Assembly: GCA_958299035.1 (NCBI GenBank)
Contig: CATQJL010000223.1
Span: 76,897,600-76,961,599 of the forward strand
Source: Cylicocyclus nassatus
Lineage: Eukaryota; Nematoda; Chromadorea; Rhabditida; Strongylidae
DNA: 64,000 bases
Reading direction: 5' to 3'
The position numbers were made by a program, and so were the translations under genes. This document shows, piece after piece, positions 1-10,693 of this stretch; within the stretch, counting starts at the first letter, position 1, and every line of letters begins with the position of its first letter. The notes below the pieces were generated by a model. The model saw nothing but the letters and a program-made list of their open reading frames with translations. It did not search any database and was not told where the DNA came from.

Positions 1-2031
1 ATGCCAGTTCAAATCCGACACCGTTTATCGACTGGCTGTGCACCTCCCAGATTTTCAGTCGGTGACTTTCAAGTCAGGTAGTGAGCGTGAAGCTGCGGTG
101 CGCGAGTCCTCTCGAGATTCCATGCTCACAGCTTGGTTCAAGTTGAATGTTGAATATGATCGTATGGAAAGAGAAAATGTTGACGTGTCAAAAGGTGTTG
201 ACCCTCGTACGCTCTACTACTACCAATTACCTGAGCACTTTACTTTTATGAAAGAAACACGGAAATGGAAAAGAAGGGAAAGGGGGAACCGTCAGATTGG
301 TCGCATGTTTGTTGCGCCTCCAAATGATCCTGAAAGATTTAGCTTGCGCATACTGCTTCTTCATCGAAAGAACATGCGCTCATTTGAAGACCTCCGCGCA
401 GTTGAAGGACAAGTACATCCGACATTTTTGGATGCGGTACGCGCTTTAGGTCTTTTGCACGATGACGTACATTGTCAGTTGCCTAGAGGAAGTTGCTCAC
501 TTCCAAATGCCTGCCGAACTTCGGGCAACATTCTCCTATTTGCTGGCGTTTTGTACAATTTCCGATCCACGTCAGCTCTATGAAAGCTTCAAAGTTGAAA
601 TGGCAGAGGACTTTATCCACAAAGGCTGCAGTGAAGCTGACGCCGAAGCGTCAGCATACTTTGACTTATACGACCAACTAGAGGTTCTGTGCTATGACTT
701 AGCTGTCAGTATAAAACCGCCTTCACAGGCTCGACCGGTCTTGGCTGACTTGAGTGACTATGTACATCATGAGCAGTGGTTGCAAATGTATGAGTGTCTT
801 AACATGCAACAAAGGTTGACTGCAGACAGTATTTTAGCGTCATTCGGTCTTGGACGACACAAATTGCATTTCGTCGATGGTCCTGGAGGTAGTGGAAAGA
901 CCTATTTGTATAATGCCATATACCACATGTTAAAAGGGCAGCACAAATCCATTATCTGCGTAGCTTGGACGGGAATCGCAGCTAGTTTATTACCTGAGGG
1001 AAGAACGGCCAGCTCCAGGCTTAAATTAAATATGCATGAGGGCAATCGTAACTCCACTATGCGTCAAGACTCCAAAGAGGCCAATCCACTCAAGAAAGCA
1101 GACATCATTATCTGGGACGAAATTAGCATGGTCCCGAAGTTTTGGCTTGAAGTAGTTAATGTTCTATTCCAAGATCTAATGTGCAACAGCGAGCTCTTCG
1201 GAGGAAAGACTATTGTATTAGGGGGAGATTTTCGACAGGTATTGCCTATCATAGTACGAGGACAGGAGTCGGATATGATCGACGCTTGCGTGAAAAATAG
1301 TAATCTTTGGAAGTCATTTCGCAAACCCGTCTTTCAATTAACATACGAGCGGTTGAATCTGGATCTGATTGGTGTGATTTCTTGATGACCGTTGGAAATG
1401 GAGAGGCAGACGAAGACGAAATGAGTAGAATAGAACTTCCGCGTGAAATCGTCTCTAGTGGCAATCTTATTGACGAGATGTTTGGACACCTCCCTTACAG
1501 ACTTTGAAACATTAAGCGAACGTGCGATACTGGCGCCGAGAAACCTTGAGGCATATAGAATTGATGAAGAAGCGTTAGACAAACTTCCAGGCCAACTGCG
1601 CGAATACATAAGTGCTGATGATGTGATGAGTGATGAGGCGGAAACAAACCAATATAGCACTGAATTTTTGAATAGCCTAGCTCCAGCTGGACTACCTCCA
1701 CACAAGCTTAGATTGAGAAGGGTCGATAATTATGCTTCTGCGGAATTTAGACGTTCGGAATGGTCTTTGCAATAGTACTAGATTGATAGTCGCGCATTGC
1801 GGCTATTTCGTTCTAAGTTGCAGGTTTGCATCAGGTGATCGAAAGGGAGATTTCGTGCCAATCCCACGCATAGATAATTATACTGACAAAGGGGTTCCAT
1901 TTCGATTGCGAAGGAGACAGTTCCCCGTCCGTTTGTCGTTTGCAATGACAATAAATAAAGCGGAAGGGCAGAGTTTGACGAACGTGGATATTTTTCTCGA
2001 TACGGAGGTGTTCTCGCATGGACAACTTTGA
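1..2031 (+). pseudogene. Helitron Rep/helicase polyprotein, C-terminal fragment with frameshifts
   Basis: Encodes the region upstream of and including the Pif1-like SF1 DNA helicase of a Helitron; in the family it unwinds DNA for rolling-circle transposition. Visible motifs: Walker A GPGGSGKT near 879-903, Walker B IIIWDEISMV near 1105-1134, GGDFRQVLPI near 1222-1251, and the late helicase motif with FAMTINKAEGQS near 1944-1980. The reading frame changes at about 480-500, 1350, 1490 and 1730, so no intact protein can be made. Segments lie at 38-about 480, 462-about 1350, about 1340-1507, 1443-about 1740 and 1732-2031. The Rep domain is absent because the window begins inside the gene. It is a decayed transposon gene rather than a host PIF1, because the similarity is to the Helitron subfamily and a Helitron-like end follows. 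Confidence 0.75.
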
Positions 2032-2841
2032 GTGGCTTTATCGCAAGCTCGAAGAAAACAAGGTTTCAAGTGCAGAAGGCACAGGAACGGGCGAAAAATG
2101 TGGTCATCAAGGCAGTTCTCAAGTTGTAGCCATGAATTAAGTATCTAACAGACTATCACCAATTATCCACATTTTGAAATCCTCAACAATCTTGACGATC
2201 TTGATAGCTTTGTTTTGTTTTCTTACGTGTCACAACCAAAATTTGTTAACAATTAGCATTACTCGCATATCACCACACATTCATCTATCTTACGTCATTA
2301 CCTCTATATCATACTACTCATGTGCTGAATACACTAGAATACACTATAGTTAGTTATTAACTATTAACCTTGCATATGCATATACTCATCGATCTCACTC
2401 TTATCTTCAAATGTTACGAGTTACGTATCATGTACTCCATTCCGTTACTAGGCACTGAATTTGCATAGTCTAGCGATAGCCAATTATTCATGAATTTTGC
2501 TTTGATTATGTTGTAAACTCCAAGGTATTTTTACATGAGCGATTGTGCAAATTTTGCAAAAGAGAGTGGTCTTATAGTTTACAAAGTAGATCAAATTACA
2601 GATTTTGACTCCAAAGTTGCTGCTTTAGTAATAGTGAATCGATTCACTGGTGTAACCTCTAAGAAAAAACCTCATTTCTCAAAAACTTTGCCGGTCAGGT
2701 TATTCTATATCAAATTAGCATGAACCGTACGTATGTCACCGTACATTGTCTGAATAATGCTGGATAAGCTGAAATTTGGAATACATGGCTGAAAGCGCCA
2801 GGATGATAGCTTATGAAATGTACATTTTATCCACTTACAAG

Positions 2842-2870
2842 ACCAAAGCGCCGCGTAGCGGCGCTTTGGT
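2842..2870 (+). other. Helitron-type 3' terminal hairpin
   Basis: A perfect 13 bp GC-rich inverted repeat (ACCAAAGCGCCGC and its complement) with a 3 nt loop, lying in AT-rich DNA. Its position after the helicase remnant and its GCG-rich arms fit the subterminal hairpin that ends Helitrons. A transcription terminator is unlikely in this eukaryotic context. Confidence 0.6.
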
Positions 2871-2880
2871 TTTGTAAACA

Positions 2881-3169
2881 TATATTGGAGATCAGCGAGT
2901 CCGATGAAAGATAGCTTGTTTTGTATGGCTGGGTGTATGTCGAAAGGCGCGCGTTCCCTAAGCCTTCATTTTCAGACTAGATCAGTTCTCTACAACAGCG
3001 AGGTTTCCAGATTTCAAGACTTTTGGTAGTACATCAGAAAGCGTAATGGAGGATAACCAGTTGAAATCGGAAAGTATTGAAATAAATTTGAACTTATTTC
3101 TTGGTTCTCCCAGTTAATGACAATCGATCAATACGCGCCATTCGACCGTCTCCCGGTATGGCTGCGTCA
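2881..3169. other. No gene seen
   Basis: AT-rich sequence between the Helitron end and a degenerate foldback repeat. No open frame with recognisable similarity and no repeat shared with the rest of the window was seen. Confidence 0.4.
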
Positions 3170-3592
3170 GTTCCTAGCCATTCCCTGTCCAACCAATTCA
3201 GACAGGTTATATATCGTCAGACTTACCTTAAAACACTGTTTTCAAGTATAAGTTTATTATCTGCCGTACGACTATTTGGAGGGAGCGTTTACGTGTGCAA
3301 TTTGTCAAGTGTTCTGTGGTGCATGTTTAACGCTCCGTTTCAAAAACATCTTTCATCTTTGATGAATGTGCTTTTTCGTTATTTAGAATAATAGACGCTG
3401 TAGATCGCGCCGCCTGGCTGCCTTTCAACGCACTATATTCGTTGTAACTCAAATAATTTTTTTGAGCGCTCATAACTCTTTCCAAATAGTCGTTCGGCAG
3501 ATAATAAATGCATTTGTAATCAGCGTTTTAAGGCCGGTTCGATGATATACAGTTTGTTTGGAACGGCTGTGTTAAGTGCTGACCATTTTTTC
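3170..3592. repeat. Degenerate foldback repeat
   Basis: The segment around 3245-3280 (TTTATTATCTGCCGTACGAC) recurs inverted at about 3485-3515, and flanking blocks also pair. The right arm carries the AATCAGCGTTTTAAGG core shared with the CAAGG-ended foldback MITEs elsewhere in the window (10694-11156, 12432-12876, 17248-17708). The ends are too worn to define a target duplication. Confidence 0.4.
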
Positions 3593-3623
3593 GTGAGTTA
3601 AGTTTTAACCATTTCCTTGTTAG

Positions 3624-3910
3624 CACTGTTGGGTTGGATAATTAGCACAACTTTGGAATGTTTTCGTTAGTTTCAAAGAGAGAAAAATTTGAAGGAAAGA
3701 TGGTGGGCGCCGGGGATCATCAGGGAATCGTACAAGAAGCTGGAAGATGCGGCCTGTACAGCTTCTCGCTCCTGTTCAATGCGCCTATACTGAAGGATTG
3801 TAGGGATACTTATGGATAGGTAAACAGCGTGAAATCCACGTTGTATCCTGAAGTTGTAGAAATCTGGAGCTTCAGGATAAAAAATTTACTTTCAAGGTGC
3901 TTTGCTGCCT
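3624..3910 (+). repeat. Interspersed repeat family A, copy 1
   Basis: Non-coding block with the shared words GATCATCAGGGA, AAGCTGGAAGATGCGG, CTTCTCGCTCCT and GTGAAATCCA. Diverged copies in the same orientation occur at about 19240-19500, 28870-29130 and 38310-38600, each preceded by an AACTTTGGAA...GAAAAATGACTT-like lead-in. Its class is unknown. Confidence 0.55.
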
Positions 3911-4047
3911 TATCCTCCCGGTGAAAATGCAAATGCATGCGGGTCTTAGATGACAGGCATATTTGAAAAAATGTTATTGGCTCTGCTCGTTTTCCTACAC
4001 ATATGTAGCAGCTCCAGGGTTCATTTTCATACTTTATTATCAGTTGA

Positions 4048-4079
4048 CTGATATTGGTAGGTTTTTTTACAAACCTACC
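4048..4079 (+). other. Small perfect hairpin
   Basis: ATTGGTAGGTTT and its exact complement face each other across a short loop, just downstream of the stop of the secreted-protein gene (or inside its possible last intron). The paralogue at 32.9 kb keeps one arm only, so the hairpin is specific to this copy. Confidence 0.6.
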
Positions 4080-4083
4080 AATT

Positions 4084-4788
4084 TCACCTTACCTCGCAAA
4101 ATGGCTTATAGGGATAGTTAGGACCATTGTTTTCGCCCGCAAGATCTATTGCTGCTTCATACAGATTCTCCCACTTCGACCATCTAGAATTCAAACAATT
4201 CAGAAAACAAGTGAAGCTCAGCTGATAACGGCAACCCACAAGTACATTTTGAATATGATCGTGTCCTCAATGTTTCGACTGCAAGGTCCATGGACCCAGC
4301 GGTAGATTTTCATTATCATTGAGTTCCGGTCCCACGGATTTGTTCTAATGTAGGTCTGAAGAACTGAGGGTTAGATGATGTCCATTGCCATTGCATTCGC
4401 GGTGTAAAAACCAATTCACAAAACATCAGGACTTTCGAATTCTAGATTTTCTGACTGTTAGAATTAGAAAGCTTTGAATGCTAACATGCATAAAGTTACA
4501 AAAGCATGTAAAGCTATAGCAATCGGAGACTTACTAAGTTGGATGCCTCTTCCAGTTTGTTTTGCCTTCTGCAGAACTCTTTGAATCCTTGTTGAAGTTT
4601 ATCAATATCAACTTCGTTAAGTAAAGGCCTTTCGTCTATAATTTCATTCCACCAATAATAATCACAATATTTGGCACAAAAGACTGGAACCTAAATTGTT
4701 CTCATTACTACCGATCAAAAGCTTGAAAATTTCAACTTACAATTAAAGAAAAGTAAAGCAACATTCTGAATGGTGCCCGGCTGTTCAT
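4084..4788 (-). CDS. Small secreted protein, four exons (paralogue of 32900-33656)
   Basis: Predicted host gene, about 139 residues. Exons on the minus strand: 4788-4741, 4690-4535, 4355-4240 and 4183-4084; introns of 50, 179 and 56 nt with GT/AG ends, all phases agreeing. It starts MNSRAPFRMLLYFSLI; the hydrophobic stretch continues to VPVFCA, so a signal peptide and export are inferred. The mature part has cysteines in FCAKYCDYYWW, KEFCRR, GPCSR and KPFCE and no membrane segment. An inner ATG (4764) aligns with the start of the paralogue. The stop at 4084 reads past a GTAAGG donor-like site; splicing there to AG near 4048 would change only the last few residues. AATAAA lies just downstream. 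I do not recognise the family. Identical exon phases in the paralogue make the model credible. Confidence 0.68.
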
Positions 4789-5027
4789 ACCGCTATAAAT
4801 ACTAGACTGGGCTCCAAAGATCAAATAGGATGTGGTGCTGACGCGCGCGCTCAGAGGCTGTTCGCTGGGACGATGTGAGGTGCGTCATGCGTCATGTGTG
4901 GAAATGTATTATTACTTGTACAATAATTAATTCGAATTCATTTTGTGACCGCAAGTGCATACTTCATAACTTTTTGTTTTTAAATAACGACATTCGCCAC
5001 ACTTTTTTACGAATTGTCCGCATCTAT

Positions 5028-5113
5028 TTAACACATTGACGACTGCTTGACACACATGGTGTGTCAAGTAATGACTACCGCGAGGGACCGCTTGACACAC
5101 CATGTGTGTCAAG
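5028..5113. repeat. TTAA-flanked element end with two mirrored hairpins
   Basis: TTAA at 5028 is followed by CACATTGACGACTGC and then two hairpins (5046-5068 and 5091-5113). Each is a 10 bp perfect stem of CTTGACACAC type with a 3 nt centre, and the two are exact reverse complements of each other. The order TTAA, CAC-start, then a CATGG-centred hairpin resembles the right end of the piggyBac-like MITE at 34864-35408. The opposite end was not found. Confidence 0.5.
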
Positions 5114-5815
5114 GCTTGAATTTTAGTAAAATGACTACTATCTGAAATAAGCACACTCCATCAGCTTTCTTTTGCACAGAATCTAAGGATGAATTCTACC
5201 TTTTTTGTCAACTATTCAAATCTACTAGGTGTACTGTAGATGTACTGTAGGTGTACTGTAGATGGCAGTATGTGCAATTATAGTTGAAAAAGTGGGCTGG
5301 TCCGTAAAAAGGCCTTGGTCCCAGAAGGCAGACAACTGAAAAACTGTATGGTCGTCAATGTGTTGAAAAAACAATACTTTTTTATCTTTTATTCTTTCTT
5401 TTTTTTCGTCCTTTTTCCTCTAAACGATATTTTGACATCTAGACCCGGATCAACCATTTTGTGCAAAATCTATGTTTCAACCTTAAATATGTGTATATTC
5501 TCAAGTAACTGATATCAATCAAAACCTCACGCATTGCAAGCGACATGTTACTACATTACGGTTATCAGACATGATTCTAGTCAAAAAGAGCAAGTTTTTA
5601 TTTCAATGAAGCATCGAGCTTGCAATTAGCCGTTACTAACAAGCGATGATCAGAGAAAAGACTATGAGCCTGTTTTCAAACTACCATACATCTCAATTCT
5701 GTCACCAAAAACCTCAAAATTTTTTAGTTGTTTTAATTCTGAGAAAACTGCTTATCAAGTCTTTATTTCTATCTTCAAAAGCATAAGTTTGTATCTTTCG
5801 ATAAACTGCAAAAAG
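5114..5815. other. No gene seen
   Basis: AT-rich DNA with short direct repeats of a GTACTGTAGATG type at about 5230-5265. Only short, unrecognisable open frames are present. Confidence 0.4.
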
Positions 5816-6150
5816 GTTATTGAGGGTGGAATATATACCATCCTGCGAAACGCTAATTTCAAATAAGCCTTGCTTGTCTGCTTCCTAGACGGAGTTATTA
5901 GCGTTTGCAAGATCAAAAAATTGAATACTCAAGTGGGTTGCAATTTTTTTTCATGCGTTCAAATGAGTGGCGAATATGAGCAAAATATTGCATAAAGTTT
6001 TCTAATAATTATCAGTGTTCCATTCAAGCGCGTGGAGAAACGTTACGACTACTTTTAACCACTTGCGCATTCAATTTTTTGCTTTAACAGACTACTTTAA
6101 CAGATTTAAAATCAGCGTTTCGTGTCCTCCAAGGTATAGAAATAACATTT
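5816..6150. repeat. Foldback repeat of the CAAGG MITE family
   Basis: The left arm holds AAACGCTAATTTCAAAT (about 5848) and the right arm holds ATTTAAAATCAGCGTTTCGT (about 6105), which face each other; GTTATT/AATAAC marks the outer edges. It matches the core of the better preserved foldback elements at 10694, 12432 and 17248. Confidence 0.45.
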
Positions 6151-7053
6151 CAATTAACTATACTTTCCTTGTGAGAGGGTTATAATGTTACTGATAATTT
6201 TTTGAGACAAATTCTAGTTTAAAGGCGGTGTTGAATGTTGCATTGCAATTTTATCCCATATCGATGAAGCCTTGCATAAGCCTTGAATGTAATGCTCTGT
6301 GGGTGTAATTTAAGTTAGAGCTAATTCTTTAATTGGTTCAATAAGTCAGTTGAAAAGCTAAATTTACTAACAATCAAAGAATGACTACATTTCTCTGGCT
6401 GATCTATATTTGGTCATTCAAGAGCCTTCTTCGATTTTCTCTTGAACACGAAGTTCTCAGAAACTGATGACTACTGGCTAGAACACTTCCTCTTGTATTT
6501 TTGTATCGTTCGGACTTCGGGCTAAGCAAATTATGCTCTACAAGATGTCTTTTAATTTGTCATCTCAAGTTCAGCGAAGTTGAAGCAAGATGTTAGAACT
6601 TCCAAATGCCCCAAAAAAATTAAAAGCATAGTTTCTTAGTCCAAAAAGCATCCTGCGGACCTCCCACTTGCTTACGTTCACTCTTTTAAAAAATTATGAT
6701 TACAAGTGCTGTATCTTTTGGGAGGCTAAAAAATGAGAAAAGAAAACGATGTTTTTCGCAAGCATTGCTAGGCTGTTCTCATAAATCCATTTCCCTGCTA
6801 CAACCTGTGGAAGTATGACTATGAAATTTTGGCCATTTACAAGCTTTACTTTCCGGTAATACCGAATTTGACATGATGCACCAGGAAACAAATTTTCTGT
6901 TTTCTTCGTAAATTCAACCCATGTTTTCTCGATTTTTAGTTACGGAACAAATTTAGTAACTGTACATATCTATGTCTGAAGTGAAGGACGTATTGCGAGC
7001 AAGCTAAAATACCAGAAGTTTACAGGCAGAGTCGATTTTCTGATTTTCGCCAA
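6151..7053. other. No gene seen
   Basis: AT-rich DNA with stop codons in all frames at short intervals. No shared repeat or motif recognised. Confidence 0.4.
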
Positions 7054-7055
7054 TA

Positions 7056-7990
7056 CAGGGTGGGGCGAAAGTCTGGGAGCCTACTTTGCAGTGCTGTAAA
7101 TCAAGAAACTACCGATGATTTTGACTCCAAATTTGTGCCACATGTTGCTGCGATCATCCTCTACAAAACACACTTTGGCTGGCTAAAAATGCTTGCTATA
7201 TGTTTTTGTAGGAGTTGGGTTTATCAAACAAGTGCTCTGCAAAACGAGAAAATAGAAATTTTTGTTCTTCACAACTTATTTCGTAACTAACGATACAGTA
7301 GATATTCTAAAGCACTTCGATGCGTATAATGTAGAGGAGACTTCGCGCTATCAATTCTTAGCCGTTGCGTTTGTCAGATAGTATTCTTTTGAAAACGCAA
7401 AATAAAAATTTGTGTATACTACCTGCGTGCCAGCGGCCATTTTTCTTTAAAATAAATTTTAAAGCTATAGGAGCACAGCAGGCACCGAATTCTAGGCTAT
7501 ATTCTTTCCATGAGTCTTCTATGCAAGCATGTACTTGAGTTCGATCGATCAAGCAATTTCAGTATTTTTTAGATTACGATTCTTCGCTCCCGTTCTCGCA
7601 ATCGCAACCAGATTTCCAGTATACAAGTACACTTGCCTTCAATTAAAACTCTAAAATTTTTTTCCTAAACCTGCGAAAAAAAAATTTCTTTGCAGTGCGT
7701 TGTAGCCAAAAGCTTGCTCTCTCACACCGCATATTTGCCTGGTGAAATAAACAGTTATCGTAAAGGCGTGGGACGAATTTCATCACGACTGTCTGCGTGC
7801 CACGACAGGCGGACTCGCCAAGATTTCAAAGGGCTGCTTTGAAGCCAGAAGAGGCAATCTCAAAATTTGAAAGCAGCGCTGTATTAGTAAAGGTTCGATT
7901 TATGTGTGCACCGAATTTTTTGTTCCTAGGCACTTTCCTTCTGATTTTATCTGAAAAAGTACTAGGCTCCCAGACTTTTGCCCCACCCTG
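7056..7990. mobile_element. Non-autonomous Tc1/mariner-like element, 935 bp
   Basis: Terminal inverted repeats of 28 bp with one mismatch, beginning CAGGGTGGGGCRAAAGTCTG, flanked on both sides by TA (7054-7055 and 7991-7992). TA target sites and a CAGGG-type end are typical of the Tc1/mariner superfamily. No transposase frame remains inside; the longest open frames are short and unlike DDE proteins. Confidence 0.8.
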
Positions 7991-8479
7991 TATATAATAA
8001 GAACTTGTGACACAACTTGATAACTATTATTATCTTTGATTTGCTCTAAAAACTTACTTGTTCGTTTATGAATGCGCTAGATTTGCTATCCTACGATGTT
8101 GAGCCGTACTCTTTTCGAATACCTTTACCCTTTTCCTTTCTTTACCACGCAGAATCATATCATGTGTTTGTCTTTAAGTCTGGCTTCATACTGTTCCGAA
8201 ACTTACGGATCGGTATAAACCGAGCCCAAAGCAAACGGGCGTGTTTATGTTGCTATTTCGGTATTTTGTTTCTCAAAAGTATCGTGATTGAAAAAATAGC
8301 AACGACCTTACTTCAGCCTCACTTTTCTTTTGTAATTTTTGTACAACTCTCTGCGCATCTTAGAAGTTATTTGCAGAAAGCTGTGGCCAACCCACATTAA
8401 ACTTCCCAGCGTGCTATGCGATACTTTCTTGATTGATGATATTATTCGAAAAAGTCTGACAGAGGGCTCATAAAGTAGT

Positions 8480-8531
8480 GCATAGTGTACTCATAGTACA
8501 TTTTGTAAAATGCACTATGAGTACACTATGC
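8480..8531. repeat. Long perfect-type hairpin
   Basis: Two 24 nt arms (8480-8503 and 8508-8531) starting GCATAGTGTACTCATAGT, one mismatch, 4 nt loop TGTA. It stands alone in non-coding DNA and has no visible partner in the window. Confidence 0.75.
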
Positions 8532-9270
8532 TTTGGATCTTAAAGGCTTTATAGAGCTGTGTACGACTGCTATCAAGCTAATGGTATCGTTAGATGAAAA
8601 ACCGCAATACACACAATCTCTTAGTTGCATGTCGCGTTGTGTAATGTGCAGATATATCTCCTTGCACGCCCGTATTTCAGTTATGGTCTGGAATATTTGA
8701 CGGATTAGAGCTGCTCCGTCTTATCTGTAAACTAGGGAAGTGTGATTTCAGTGTGGCACACAAAAAAAGCATGAATTTCGAAAAAAAATCCTTTGAGCAC
8801 ATATTCATTGAAAAATTCACATGTTGAGCTACAATATCTGGAAGATTATTTGAAACGAATGTTCAGAGCTTCTTTACAGAAATCATAGGGCAGCTCTCAC
8901 AAAGACTTCTTGCTCTCATGTTTCCAATTTTTGGGCCTTTACATGGTATCAAACTTGAGGTGCAAAATTCTCGGTCTCTACACTTTTTCCTAATACTGTG
9001 AGATGAGGCAGAACACAAACACCTTTGCATTAGAAAGCTTGGGTGAGAAAATTAAAAGTAATACAGTTATAAACTAACTCTGAATCTTTATCGAAATCGT
9101 ATAGCATGATATTGCGACTGGGGGTTTATAGTATATAGTTCTCTTTTGATTGCATTCTGTCTCAAATAGGTAAGGTCAGCGGTTAAGCTTTCAGCATTTG
9201 AGATTAGTAAATCCTTCATTGATTATTTTACTCAAACAGGCGGTCATCGTCTTTGTATTATATCTAACAA
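8532..9270. other. No gene seen
   Basis: AT-rich DNA without recognisable genes or repeats shared with the rest of the window. Confidence 0.35.
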
Positions 9271-9271
9271 G

Positions 9272-9650
9272 ATAAGCACGTTTAGTCAGTGGTCCTTTTA
9301 GATGGTTGTATGCCATATTGGAGGGCATAAAACGCTGATTTCAAATCTTCCTTCTAATCTGCGGAATTCCCATCGATGAGTTATGAGCGTTTATCAGAGC
9401 CAAAAATCGAATGTGCAAGTGGGGTCAAAACAGTTGTGATATTTTTTCCAGCGTTTTGATGAAGCAGTGTTATCAAAGCACTTTATTCGATAGATACTCC
9501 AAAATAAGAAATAGAAGATTATTACTTCATTTGAGGGATAGTAAAATTATAGAACTCATTTAATCCCAAACTCACTTCTAATTTTTGCCTTCGATAAACG
9601 CTCATGACTCCTCGTCCACGAAAGAAAGCTCCGCAAATTAGGAAGGCCAT
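9272..9650. repeat. Interrupted foldback MITE
   Basis: The left arm begins TAA|CAAGATAAGCACG and carries AAAACGCTGATTTCAAATCTTC. The beginning of the right arm (AACGCTCATGACTCCTCG ... GCAAATTAGGAAGGCC, about 9595-9650) is the complement of the left inner segment. The outer right arm is missing: the SINE-like repeat starting near 9660 replaces it. Confidence 0.45.
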
Positions 9651-9659
9651 GCTCATTAT

Positions 9660-9930
9660 ACGTCTTACTAGCTGGCTTACCCGGCTCCGCCGTATGTTCC
9701 GAATAGAAAATTCCGTTTCTCAACCGATCCGGACCAAACGTGGCACACATACCCTTCGGGCCCCGGTGGGTGTCACAGTCCACTTTTCGTTATCGATCGA
9801 TGTCGATTTTGTCGATTTTTTGCAAAATTTGAGCTACGGGGCTGGGAGTTGGCAGAGGGGCCTGTGCCAAACCCCAGCCCCGTAGCTCAAACTTTGCAAA
9901 AAATCGATAAAATCGATAAAAGTAATGCAC
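9660..9930. repeat. SINE-like repeat, two fragments head to head
   Basis: A minus-oriented fragment (about 9660-9845) and a plus-oriented fragment (about 9848-9930) share TTTGAGCTACGGGGCTGGG and its complement, forming a palindrome. The family consensus seen in better copies (9985-10223, 31348-31629) has TTTGCAAAAAATCGATAAAA, a CCAAGTTTGGTC block and a GACA-repeat tail. Confidence 0.6.
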
Positions 9931-9984
9931 GATTTTAAAAACTAATATTGTATTCGGAATCCCCATGCTCACTTACCCCCCCCC

Positions 9985-10223
9985 CCCCTGTGCCAACTCC
10001 CAGCCCCATAGCTCAAATTTTGCAAAAAATCGATAAAATCGATATCGATCGATACGAAAAGTGGCCTGTGACACCCGCCGGGGCCCGAAGTGTATGTGTG
10101 CCAAGTTTGGTCCCGATCGGTTCAGAAATGGAATTTTCTATTCGGAACATACGTACAGACAGACAGACAGACAGACAGACATACAGACAGACAAACAGAC
10201 ATTCAGCTTTATATATAAGATTT
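9985..10223 (+). repeat. SINE-like / RTE-tail repeat with (GACA)n end
   Basis: Runs CTGTGCCAACTCCCAGCCC, ATCGATAAAATCGATATCGA, GTGTGCCAAGTTTGGTC, GGTTCAGAAAT, then a GACA microsatellite and ATTCAGCTTTATATATAAG. A closely matching copy lies at 31348-31629 and a truncated one at 26750-26990. The short microsatellite plus TATATA tail resembles ends mobilised by RTE-clade LINEs; that link is inferred. A run of 13 C precedes it. Confidence 0.65.
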
Positions 10224-10693
10224 GAAAAGGCCACATTACAACAAGTCTTTGAGGACTGTCACTGCCACAGCGCGCACGCCGTGCTCGAATTTTATTCCAA
10301 ACAAAATTCGGGGGAGGGGGGGGGGAGTAAAGGCAGATACGTGACTCGATGCCTTAAGACATCGCAAAAGGAGTGCTGGTCCATGTTTTATCAACGTCGT
10401 GCGACATTGCTTCGCGAAAAATTGGCACTGATCGTACCTCGCTTCGATCTTTTCAGACATTCGCAGTTGATTCAACCGCAAAAGAAATCTATGTCGCGAC
10501 AGAATCTGCCAAACTCAGCCAAAGCTCTCGCGAAATCCGGATACGGTTATTTTGATCGGGAAGTCACTGGCGCGAGAAAAGTAATTCTCCCGCATTCTAC
10601 CAAATTGGAAGAAAATATGAGCTTGAAGGCAGTTCTAGGCAAATCTTACGTATGAGGATCTTACGTCGAAAATAATTCTGAGGTCTTAACTAA

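Larger units (their letters stand above)
1..2880 (+). mobile_element. Helitron, 3' portion, cut by window start
   Basis: A rolling-circle transposon of which only the downstream part lies in the window. It holds a broken Pif1-type helicase (to about 2031) followed by roughly 800 bp without coding potential and a very strong hairpin at 2842-2870. Helitrons characteristically end a few bases after such a hairpin, so I place the 3' terminus near 2875-2880. The bases after the hairpin read TTTGTAAAC, not the textbook CTRR, so the exact end is uncertain. The Rep nuclease and the 5' end would lie left of the window. Confidence 0.7.
3951..4993. repeat. Duplicated segment carrying secreted-protein gene, copy 1
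   Basis: Collinear with 32858-33900 in the same orientation. Similarity runs from 3' flank (TGTTATTGGCTCTGCTCG) through the gene and its introns into the 5' flank (CATTTTGTKACCGC). This is an old gene duplication about 29 kb apart rather than a transposon copy: no terminal repeats or target duplications are visible. Confidence 0.7.

Noticed and set aside
1..2031. Host PIF1 helicase gene
   Set aside because: Multiple frame breaks, Helitron-type upstream region and a Helitron-like terminal hairpin point to a transposon remnant.
2842..2870. Rho-independent terminator
   Set aside because: The window is eukaryotic and the hairpin fits a Helitron end.
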